9,352 nt of DNA, taken from positions 1-9,352 of the forward strand of contig JAOUFX010000064.1 of assembly GCA_029857975.1 (NCBI GenBank). The letters are read 5' to 3'. The DNA is from Deltaproteobacteria bacterium (lineage in GTDB: Bacteria; Desulfobacterota; SM23-61). Below, in pieces: positions 1 to 6,099 of this stretch (position 1 is its first letter; the number at the start of each line of letters is the position of its first letter). A program made the translations under genes and the position numbers. The notes below the pieces were generated by a model. It was not told the DNA's origin. It ran no database searches and worked only from the letters and a program-made list of their open reading frames with translations.

Positions 1-50
1 CCTGACTTTTAATCAGGTGGTCGTGGGTTCGAGCCCCGCACGGCTCACCA
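1..50 (+). tRNA. tRNA-Lys (UUU), 3' part only
   Basis: The window opens inside a tRNA gene; the acceptor 5' strand and D arm lie upstream of position 1. Visible are the anticodon stem CCTGA/TCAGG (1-5 with 13-17) around the seven-base loop CTTTTAA, whose central triplet TTT (8-10) reads lysine codons. Next come a five-base variable loop (18-22), a T arm GTGGG/CCCGC (23-27 with 35-39) enclosing TTCGAGC, the 3' acceptor strand (40-46), discriminator A at 47 and an encoded CCA at 48-50. All spacings match the canonical cloverleaf, so a functional gene is likely. Only the unseen 5' half is untested. Confidence 0.93.
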
Positions 51-57
51 AGCGTTA

Positions 58-103
58 AAAGGAGTTAACCCCGCTGGGAGCGGGGTTAACTCCTTTGTTT
101 TTT
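58..103 (+). terminator. Intrinsic terminator of the tRNA-Lys gene
   Basis: An 18-bp perfect inverted repeat, AAAGGAGTTAACCCCGCT at 58-75 and its complement at 79-96, encloses a three-base GGG loop. A T-rich run follows (94-103, interrupted by one G). It starts 8 bp after the tRNA CCA end, where Rho-independent termination of the tRNA transcript is expected. The arms begin with A and the 3' side ends with T, so it could also work for transcripts from the right, although no minus-strand gene ends here. Confidence 0.92.
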
Positions 104-182
104 AATTTCATCCTGGACTTAAAAAAGGCGATGCACCCCAGAGGGCCCAGAGGAAATTTAAGATAGGATGCGGAAAAACTTT
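104..182. other. Gap between the tRNA terminator and the palindromic element
   Basis: Unassigned stretch after the tRNA terminator. With the adjoining element it makes up the 257-bp gap before the CoA-transferase-family gene. I see no open reading frame of note, no RNA fold and no convincing sigma-70-type promoter pair. If that gene has its own promoter, it lies here or inside the following element. Confidence 0.5.
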
Positions 183-348
183 AATTTAGCGTTTTGAAAA
201 GACACGCTAAATTTCATTGAAAAGTGAAAATTGCCAATTGAAAAATGCAAATTTCTCTGAAAAGCTTTAACCCTTTTGATATTTTCAATTTAATTTTTGC
301 ATTGGGCATTGAAGTTTAGGCAATTTTTTCAAAGGGCTAAACTGTTAC
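183..348. repeat. Palindromic MITE-like element, copy 1
   Basis: AT-rich 166-bp element without coding capacity. Its left 66 bases (183-248) match 5766-5831 with a single difference (T at 232, A at 5815), and its right end (326-348) is identical to 6077-6099. The ends are imperfect terminal inverted repeats sharing the core TTTAGC-NN-TTTGAAAA. The left end carries a local hairpin (AATTTAGCGT at 183-192 with ACGCTAAATT at 204-213). The interior is also self-complementary: AAAATTGCC (227-235) pairs with GGCAATTTT (319-327), and ATGCAAA (245-251) with TTTGCAT (296-302). The whole element could thus fold into one long imperfect hairpin. Short non-coding elements of this form are typically mobilised in trans, but no transposase is present and I see no target-site duplication. 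It ends directly before the ribosome-binding site of the downstream gene. Confidence 0.82.
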
Positions 349-352
349 GAGG
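349..352 (+). promoter_or_regulatory. Ribosome-binding site of the CoA-transferase-family gene
   Basis: GAGG lies eight bases before the ATG at 361 and supports that start. It begins at the first base after the conserved right end of the upstream palindromic element, so the leader of any mRNA starting further upstream would carry the element's hairpin just before the translation start. Confidence 0.65.
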
Positions 353-360
353 TTTTAAAT

Positions 361-1824
361 ATGGAAGAATGCGTTCATAGAATCAAAGACCCAGGACTCC
401 GGAAATATGTATGTTCGATCGAAGAAGCCGCGGGAATGATTCGGAACGGGGCGGTCGTGGCGACTTCCGGAAATATCCTTGCGGGATATCCCAAGGGGTT
501 TTTCAAGGGGCTGGCGGAAAGGATGCGGAGAGGAGAAAAAATAAAAATCGATCTTCTGGCCACAGGCCCTTTAGGTCCCGAGATAGAGGATACCTTGGTC
601 GAAGTTGGCGGAATCCGGAGGAGGATCGGCAGCGTTGGATCGAAGTTATTGAGGGACGCGGTCAACAGGAAGGATGTGGGGTTTCTGGAAGGGAAGTCCG
701 GAAAGGTGACCCAAAACGCCAGGTGGGGTTATTACGGAGACATCGACGTGGCCGTGATCGAGGCGGCAGGGATCAATGAGCGAGGGGAAATCATTCCAGG
801 GATCAGTGTTTATGACGCGCCGGATTGGGTTGCCTTGGCAACCCGGGTGATCATTGAAATTAATTTACTGAGGCCGCTGTCTTTGGAAGGTCTTCATGAC
901 ATATACTCTCCGGTTAAAAATCATTGGATTCCCTTGACAGACCCGATGGAGAGAATCGGAAAGCCTTGTATCCCTCTGGAGTCAAGAAAAATCGCCGCTA
1001 TCGTTTTTTCTCATATTGAAGACCGGGAAATTGCGCCTTCGCGACCCAGCGAGAAGAACCTGCGCCTGGCCAGAAATTTAGGCGATTTCTTAAGGGAGGA
1101 AAAAAAGCGGAAGCATTTTCAGGATGGACTTCCTCCCATAGAAACGGGGATCGGAGAGGCGATGAATGTCTTTCTCTCTTCCCTCGTCGGTACGGAGTTT
1201 CGTTCTTTACGATTCTTTCTGGCGGCGGCCACCGACCCCCTCCTGGATTTGATCGATGCAGGTAACGCGACCGCGGTCTCCTGCAACAGCCTTCGTTTCA
1301 GCCGTGCGGCTTTGGCTAAATTGAATTCGAAGATCGATCACTACAAGAAACACATTATCCTTCGGCCTGTAAGCGTTACCAACTCCGCCGAATTGATCAG
1401 CCGTTTGGGAATCCTGGCCATCAACACCTGCCTGGAAGCAGACCTCCTGGGGCAGGTCAATTCGAGCCATATCCGGGGGTCCCTCCTCATCGGTGGAATT
1501 GCGGGATCTTATGATTATGCCCGGAACAGTGCCGTGTCCATTTTTGCCCTGCCTTCCCGGTCCAAGGGAGGAATTTCGAATATCGTCCCCCGCGTTTCCC
1601 ATGTTGATCATACGGAACATGAGGTGGACGTGGTTGTAACCGAACATGGGGTAGCCGACCTGCGGAGTTTGGAACCGACAAAAAAAGCATTGGCCATCAT
1701 AGAAAAATGCGCCGATCCCGGCGATCGCGATTTCCTAATGGCTTACCTGGAGATGTCAAAAAACAACCCCGGCCGTGTTCCGATGGGATTCACCGATCAA
1801 GCCCGGGATCAAAGGAAGGTGTAG
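361..1824 (+). CDS. Acetyl-CoA hydrolase/transferase family protein, catalytic Glu replaced
   Basis: A 487-residue protein of the acetyl-CoA hydrolase/transferase family (Cat1, succinyl-CoA:acetate CoA-transferase, ScpC relatives), of typical full length. The family moves CoA between short acyl groups in the cytoplasm via a glutamyl-CoA thioester. Family signatures are GIG at residues 263-265, DLIDAG (296-301), the RLGILAINT/NSSH region (348-370), GGIAGSYDYARN (378-389), KGGISNIVPRVSHVDHTEH (402-420) and TEHGVADLR (427-435). Against Acetobacter AarC as I remember it, Asn341, Gly382 and Glu428 correspond to its Asn347, Gly388 and Glu435. The position of catalytic Glu294 is Ala288, inside FFLAAATD where relatives have YTEV. 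The usual GIGG loop is GIAG. It may therefore be a non-catalytic or altered enzyme. ATG with GAGG eight bases upstream. It converges with the kinase gene, so it is not part of the minus-strand unit. Confidence 0.9.
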   Translation: MEECVHRIKDPGLRKYVCSIEEAAGMIRNGAVVATSGNILAGYPKGFFKGLAERMRRGEKIKIDLLATGPLGPEIEDTLVEVGGIRRRIGSVGSKLLRDAVNRKDVGFLEGKSGKVTQNARWGYYGDIDVAVIEAAGINERGEIIPGISVYDAPDWVALATRVIIEINLLRPLSLEGLHDIYSPVKNHWIPLTDPMERIGKPCIPLESRKIAAIVFSHIEDREIAPSRPSEKNLRLARNLGDFLREEKKRKHFQDGLPPIETGIGEAMNVFLSSLVGTEFRSLRFFLAAATDPLLDLIDAGNATAVSCNSLRFSRAALAKLNSKIDHYKKHIILRPVSVTNSAELISRLGILAINTCLEADLLGQVNSSHIRGSLLIGGIAGSYDYARNSAVSIFALPSRSKGGISNIVPRVSHVDHTEHEVDVVVTEHGVADLRSLEPTKKALAIIEKCADPGDRDFLMAYLEMSKNNPGRVPMGFTDQARDQRKV

Positions 1825-1841
1825 AAAGAGGTGCCCTGTTT

Positions 1842-4800
1842 TTATGGGGCCATTTTTATGACCTTAGATACGCTCTCGTTCAGTCCTTCGAGATCAAAGG
1901 GCTTGGCCAGAACCCCTTTAAAACCGTATTGCTTAAAATCAGAAAAAACAGGATCATTGGAGTAACCGCTCGCCACAATCGCCTTGACCTGGGGTGAAAT
2001 TTCCAGCAACTTGGCAAGAACTTCTTTGGCGCCTATTCCTTCGGGAACGCTTAAATCCAGGATTACAATATCAAAAGGCTGTTGGGATTCTTGAGCCTTT
2101 TTATACTGGGCCACGGCCTCGGCGCCATCTTCGGCCACTTCTACTTCATACCCTAAATGCTCTAAAAATTTTTGCGCAATATACCTCACCACTTGCTCGT
2201 CATCCATGACCAGAATTCTTACCTTAGCCGGTTGAGGTTTTTTTACTACTTCTTTCGCCGGAACGAATTCTTTTAAGGAGACAGGGAGATAAACATGAAA
2301 AGTCGATCCCATCTTCACCATCGATTCCACCGTGATGAATCCGCCATGATTTTTTATGATGGAATGACTTATGGCCAACCCCAGCCCCATCCCTTTTTGA
2401 CTCCCCATCTCTTTGGTGGAGAAATAAGGGTCGAATATCTTCGAAAGGTTCTCCTGGGGTATTCCTGCTCCATGATCCTTTATGGATATTTTTACATGCT
2501 TCCCGTCTTTTAGATGACGGTGATCTGCTGGCCCGTGGGTGATATTTTCGGCCAGGATGTCGATGGTTCCTCCTCCAGGCATGGCTTCGCGGGCGTTGAT
2601 AACGATATTATAGATTGCCTGTTTCATTTGACCTTCATCGATTTCCACCGGCCAGAGATCTTCAGGGATATTAAACTCACAACTGACATGGGAGCCGCGC
2701 AAGGGGGTATGGACAGCTTCTTTTAAGAAATCTCCAATCAATACTGTTTTTTTAACCGGCGCACCCCCTTTGGAGAAAGTAAGTAATCTTTTGGTTAACT
2801 CACTCGCTCGCACGGAAAGGGTTTCGGCATTTTCCAGGTAGGCAACTTCCTTACCCCCAGGGTGGATCGACAATTTGGCCAGGGAAATGTTGCCCATAAT
2901 ACCCGTCAGTAAATTATTGAAATCGTGGGCGATGCCGCCGGAAAGGAAACCGATGGATTCGAGTTTTTTGGACCTTAAAAGCTCTTCCTCCATCTTCTTG
3001 CGCTCGGTGATGTCAGTAATTGAACCGACCATTCTATATGGTTTGCCTGCTTGATCCTGCACGGCGGTACCCGAATCTATCCAGTAAAGGATAGTTCCAT
3101 CCCTGCGCAACACACGGTATTCCTCGAAATAGCGTTCTTGATTCCCCAAATGCCGGTCAAGAGCTTTCATGACCCGTTCATGGTCTTCCGAATGAATGAT
3201 ATTTTCCCATGCTTCTATCGTTCTGGGGAACTCCCCCGGTTGATAGCCGAGTTTTTCATCAATACGGCCGAACCAGGTCAGCCGCTGATTCACAATGTCC
3301 CAATCCCAGATCAAATCGCTTAGGCTTTCAGCGGCGGTCCGGAACCGCCACTCATTTTCCCGCAACGCCTCCTGGACGCGTTTATGTTCCAGAAAAAGGA
3401 GGGCATTGGCAATCGCCCCGGCGATTTGATACGCTATGCTTTTACCAAGCCTCTGGTCCCGAATGGTATAAGCGTTGGGTCTTTTGGAATGGAAGGATAT
3501 CCCTCCGATGACCTCATCTTTTGAAAGCAAGGGGATTAACAGCATGGAAGGAAGTCCAATTTGGAGGTGGGGTAAAAATCCTGGAAGCCGGTTGGCGATA
3601 TCTTTTACATCTTCCTCTGTGGAGATGAGTAAGCTCGAGCGGGTTTCATACACTTTTCCGGTAGCTGACCCCGTCAGAGGAAAAACATCCCCGGGTTGAC
3701 GTCCTGCAACAAAGGTTCCCCATATATAAGGGATTGTAACCGTGTTTTCTTTTTGATTTATGATATTGATGGAAATCCGGTCGAATTCGATCAGCTTTTT
3801 TGCTTCTTGAGCGAATCGTTCGTACACTTCCTCAATGTTTAATGAGGAACTGATGATACGCCCGATCTCGGCTATGGTCTCGTTTTCCTGGGCCAACCGC
3901 TTAGCGGCCTCCTCACTCTCGAGCAGGGCTTCCTGTGCCTGCTTGTGTTTGGTAAAGAGCAGGGCATTGGCAATGGCCCCTGCAATCTGGGAGCCGATGT
4001 TCTCGGCCAGATGCACATCTGCCTCCTTATAGGCTTGGGACCCGAGGGAATATATGTGGAGCACTCCGATCACTTGATCATGGGAGATCAAGGGAACGGC
4101 TATGAATGATCGAAATCCGCGCTGCCAAAAAGGCGAAAGTTTCGGGAACCGGCCGGCTACTTCGTTTTCGTCCTCCGCCTGGATAAGCTGGCTCGACCGC
4201 CGGTTCATGATTTCTGCGGTAAAAGAACCGGCCAACGAGACCATTTCCCCAAGGCGGCGACCTGGAATATCACCCCCTAAAAGGTAGGCATTATGGAAAG
4301 TGCCTTTTTCGTTATCTATGACGGTTATCGCAATCCGATCGAAAGGGATGACCTTGCTCACTTCTTTGGCAAAGAGTTCGTAGACTCGGTCGGTATCCAG
4401 CGTTGAGCCGATGATCCTGCCAACCTCAGCTATAATGGCATTCTCCTGGGCCAATCTTTGGGCAGCTTCCTCACTCCTTCGCAGCGCCTCCCCTGCTCTT
4501 TTATGTTCCAGAAAAAGCTGGACATTGGCGATGGCGCCGGCAATCTGGTACCCAATGCTTTCGGCCAGCTTCCGGTCACGCTCGGTATAAGCATTGGGCT
4601 TTTGTGCAAGAAAACACAATCCGGCAAACACTTCATTTTTTCCAATCAAAGGAGTGAATAGCGCTGATCGTAATCCAGCTTGAAGATTGGGTAAAAAAGC
4701 AGGATAGCGGGTTAATATTTCTTTATCATCCTCCCCGGAGAAGAGTACGCTCAATCGGGTCCCGACCATTTTTTCGATTACTGACCCAGTTAGCGAGAAG

Positions 4801-5078
4801 ACACTTTTGTTCTGACGACCTGAAACAAGAACCCCCCAAGTATAAACGATGGTCGCCGCGTTTTCTTGCTGGTTAATGGTAACGATGGAAATTCTGTCAA
4901 ATTCAATCAGCTTTTTAACTGCTCTGGCAAATCCTTCGTACACTTCATCAATGTCCAATGTGGAACTGATAATGCGCCCAATCTCGGCAATCGTCTCTGT
5001 TTCTTGGGCAAGGCGTTGGTTGCCTTTATTCTTTCTCTGCCTATCCTTCGCCTGCTCAGGCTTTTCTTTCTTTTTCAT
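1842..5078 (-). CDS. Hybrid histidine kinase, three GAF domains, PAS, HisKA, HATPase, receiver
   Basis: A 1078-residue soluble sensor kinase. The N-terminus is highly charged, with no signal peptide or membrane segment, so it should sense a cytoplasmic cue. Order: three GAF units (about 21-206, 207-392, 393-578), PAS/PAC (about 579-693), HisKA with H-box phosphoacceptor His718 (GGIAHDFNN), and HATPase with N-box Asn828 (NAREAM), G1 DHGAGIP (868-874), F-box IFDPYFSTK (881-889) and G2 GMGLGL (896-901). The C-terminal receiver (about 952-1072) has acidic pair Asp959/Asp960, phosphoacceptor Asp1008, Ser1037 and Lys1059. All catalytic motifs look intact. Autophosphorylation at His718 and transfer to Asp1008 are inferred from the family. 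No output domain and no separate response regulator are in view. The start is ATG with only a weak AGAG ten bases upstream. The gene lies 55 bp after iorB on the same strand and may be cotranscribed. Its ligand cannot be told from sequence. Confidence 0.95.
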   Translation of the reverse strand: MKKKEKPEQAKDRQRKNKGNQRLAQETETIAEIGRIISSTLDIDEVYEGFARAVKKLIEFDRISIVTINQQENAATIVYTWGVLVSGRQNKSVFSLTGSVIEKMVGTRLSVLFSGEDDKEILTRYPAFLPNLQAGLRSALFTPLIGKNEVFAGLCFLAQKPNAYTERDRKLAESIGYQIAGAIANVQLFLEHKRAGEALRRSEEAAQRLAQENAIIAEVGRIIGSTLDTDRVYELFAKEVSKVIPFDRIAITVIDNEKGTFHNAYLLGGDIPGRRLGEMVSLAGSFTAEIMNRRSSQLIQAEDENEVAGRFPKLSPFWQRGFRSFIAVPLISHDQVIGVLHIYSLGSQAYKEADVHLAENIGSQIAGAIANALLFTKHKQAQEALLESEEAAKRLAQENETIAEIGRIISSSLNIEEVYERFAQEAKKLIEFDRISINIINQKENTVTIPYIWGTFVAGRQPGDVFPLTGSATGKVYETRSSLLISTEEDVKDIANRLPGFLPHLQIGLPSMLLIPLLSKDEVIGGISFHSKRPNAYTIRDQRLGKSIAYQIAGAIANALLFLEHKRVQEALRENEWRFRTAAESLSDLIWDWDIVNQRLTWFGRIDEKLGYQPGEFPRTIEAWENIIHSEDHERVMKALDRHLGNQERYFEEYRVLRRDGTILYWIDSGTAVQDQAGKPYRMVGSITDITERKKMEEELLRSKKLESIGFLSGGIAHDFNNLLTGIMGNISLAKLSIHPGGKEVAYLENAETLSVRASELTKRLLTFSKGGAPVKKTVLIGDFLKEAVHTPLRGSHVSCEFNIPEDLWPVEIDEGQMKQAIYNIVINAREAMPGGGTIDILAENITHGPADHRHLKDGKHVKISIKDHGAGIPQENLSKIFDPYFSTKEMGSQKGMGLGLAISHSIIKNHGGFITVESMVKMGSTFHVYLPVSLKEFVPAKEVVKKPQPAKVRILVMDDEQVVRYIAQKFLEHLGYEVEVAEDGAEAVAQYKKAQESQQPFDIVILDLSVPEGIGAKEVLAKLLEISPQVKAIVASGYSNDPVFSDFKQYGFKGVLAKPFDLEGLNESVSKVIKMAP
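3345..5018 (-). repeat. Three tandem GAF units inside the kinase gene
   Basis: Three consecutive 558-bp units (4461-5018, 3903-4460, 3345-3902) encode GAF domains at an exact 186-residue spacing. Each begins with the same kind of motif (QRLAQET at residue 21, QRLAQEN at 207, KRLAQEN at 393), continues as IAEIGRII or a close variant, and ends in AGAIAN followed by a charged EHKR-type linker. Units 1 and 3 look closer to each other (both have LIEFDRIS, INQ, GRQ, LTGS and PNAYT) than to unit 2 (VIPFDRIA, GRRLGE, SQAYK). This pattern suggests growth by in-frame duplication. Confidence 0.88.
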
Positions 5079-5133
5079 TGGGAATATTCTCTATCGTTAT
5101 TTTCTAAACGAATAGAAATCCATTGTTTAAAAA

Positions 5134-5745
5134 TTAATCTTGAACCCTTTTCCTGCCTTGCTCCAAAGCCTGGAGGTTTGTTTCCAATCTTTTGCCGCTG
5201 AAATTCTTGGAAAGGGTCTGGCGAAACTCTTCCAGGCTGAGAGGGAGAAGGTTCGCTTCCAGGAGGGCTCCGATCATGATCATATTCCCAAGAATAGGTG
5301 AACCCATTTCCATCGCCTGGTCAGTGGCAGGGACATAAAAGACTTTACGGGAAAGAGCCTGGAGGGATTTTTTAATCTCGGCGAATTCCGGATAGGTTTC
5401 ATTACCCGAAATTACATCCACCGGATAGATGGGGCGGGTATTAACGATGACTACGGTTTCAGGGTTCCCGTAATGGGTAAGAACCCGCAGGGCTTCCACG
5501 GGCTCCAAAGCCATGATTACGTCGGCTTTCCCCTTGGGAATCAAGGGGCTGAGCTGCTTTTTCGAGGAAATGCGGATGTGACTCATAACCGAACCTCCCC
5601 GCTGGGAGGCGCCGTAGGTTTCACCGATGGTCGTAAAATATCCTTTGTGGACGAAGGCCTGGCCGATCAGCTGCGAAGAAAGAACATTCCCCTGTCCCCC
5701 CACTCCGGTAATGATGAGATTGTAGAAGTTTTTTCCCGGATTCAC
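5134..5745 (-). CDS. iorB: Indolepyruvate:ferredoxin oxidoreductase, beta subunit
   Basis: A 203-residue protein of the pyruvate-ferredoxin-oxidoreductase gamma-type fold and the small subunit partner of IorA; about 200 residues is usual. Diagnostic are the N-terminal GVGGQGN (14-20), TYGASQRGGSV (43-53), and the AKG/ADVIMALEPVEALR-type stretch around residues 73-87. With IorA it forms the cytoplasmic enzyme that converts arylpyruvates and CoA to arylacetyl-CoA, CO2 and reduced ferredoxin. The start is GTG (5743-5745), supported by AAGGAG (5755-5760) nine bases upstream. The gene usually adjoins or overlaps iorA; here 342 bp containing a palindromic element separate them. It ends 55 bp before the kinase start. 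Confidence 0.93.
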   Translation of the reverse strand: MNPGKNFYNLIITGVGGQGNVLSSQLIGQAFVHKGYFTTIGETYGASQRGGSVMSHIRISSKKQLSPLIPKGKADVIMALEPVEALRVLTHYGNPETVVIVNTRPIYPVDVISGNETYPEFAEIKKSLQALSRKVFYVPATDQAMEMGSPILGNMIMIGALLEANLLPLSLEEFRQTLSKNFSGKRLETNLQALEQGRKRVQD

Positions 5746-5754
5746 TTACCTGGT

Positions 5755-5760
5755 CTCCTT
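5755..5760 (-). promoter_or_regulatory. Ribosome-binding site of iorB
   Basis: AAGGAG on the minus strand, nine bases before the GTG start at 5745. It is strong and supports the non-ATG start. It lies five bases outside the conserved left end of palindromic element copy 2, so the end of the element's hairpin sits immediately before the iorB initiation region in the transcript. Confidence 0.75.
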
Positions 5761-5765
5761 GTATC

Positions 5766-6099
5766 AATTTAGCGTTTTGAAAAGACACGCTAAATTTCAT
5801 TGAAAAGTGAAAATAGCCAATTGAAAAATGCGTGTCAATTCAGCTGTTTGAAAAAATGGCGTGACCACCTTTGTTGAGGCCCGGTGGCCAGGGCGGAACG
5901 CGCTGGAAGCATCGGCCGGGTTCCGGCTGAGTTACGAAGACCCCATCGTGTTTCCGCAGAAGGAGGCGGGGGGCTTCTTCCCCGCCCCATCCGCGGAGAA
6001 ATCAGCGCCTTATGATTCCAAGCGGTCCGTCGTGGCCACCGGGCCATCCATGGGCCGGGCCTTTACGCTTCCCCTCTTTTCAAAGGGCTAAACTGTTAC
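5766..6099. repeat. Palindromic MITE-like element, copy 2, between iorA and iorB
   Basis: A 334-bp element with the same two ends as the one at 183-348: left 66 bases with one mismatch, right 23 bases identical. The outer inverted repeat reads TTTAGCGTTTTGAAAAGA at the left (5768-5785) and, on the other strand, TTTAGCCCTTTGAAAAGA from the right end, 16 of 18 matching. The centre differs completely from copy 1 and is GC-rich and itself palindromic. In minus-strand direction the element begins inside iorA, so its right end encodes the final Val-Thr-Val and the TAG stop. It finishes just before the iorB ribosome-binding site. No transposase and no clear target duplication are present. A structured RNA role for the transcribed copy is possible but unproven. 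Confidence 0.82.
5878..6045. repeat. GC-rich nested palindrome within element copy 2
   Basis: Its arms GGCCCGGTGGCCA (5878-5890) and TGGCCACCGGGCC (6033-6045) are perfect complements. Just inside, CGGAACGCGCTGGAA (from 5893) pairs imperfectly with TTCCAAGCGGTCCG (6017-6030). Near the centre, TCCGC (5953-5957) pairs with GCGGA (5993-5997) and encloses GGCGGGG (5965-5971) with CCCCGCC (5980-5986) around an eight-base loop. Base composition is sharply higher in GC than the AT-rich flanks, suggesting a second element nested in the first. Small ORFs on both strands here have no recognisable domain. Confidence 0.75.

Noticed and set aside
1..50. tRNA-Lys 3' end as an integrative-element attachment site
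   Set aside because: No integrase gene and no duplicated tRNA 3' end were seen in the window.
183..348. TTGAAA-like -35 boxes within element copy 1 as a promoter for the CoA-transferase gene
   Set aside because: Several TTGAAA matches occur because the element is rich in TTGAAAA, but none has a convincing -10 box 16-18 bases downstream.
1832..1851. Hairpin GCCC...GGGC between convergent genes as a bidirectional terminator
   Set aside because: The stem is only four pairs with a ten-base loop; too weak to call.
4458..5201. Plus-strand open frames opposite the kinase gene
   Set aside because: They lack ribosome-binding sites and known domains, while the minus-strand kinase frame has every expected motif; they are antisense shadows.
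5835..6091. Small ORFs on both strands of the GC-rich insert (76 and 70 residues)
   Set aside because: They lie within a palindrome, share no recognisable domain, and the plus-strand frame ends inside the element terminus. GC-rich DNA gives chance open frames.
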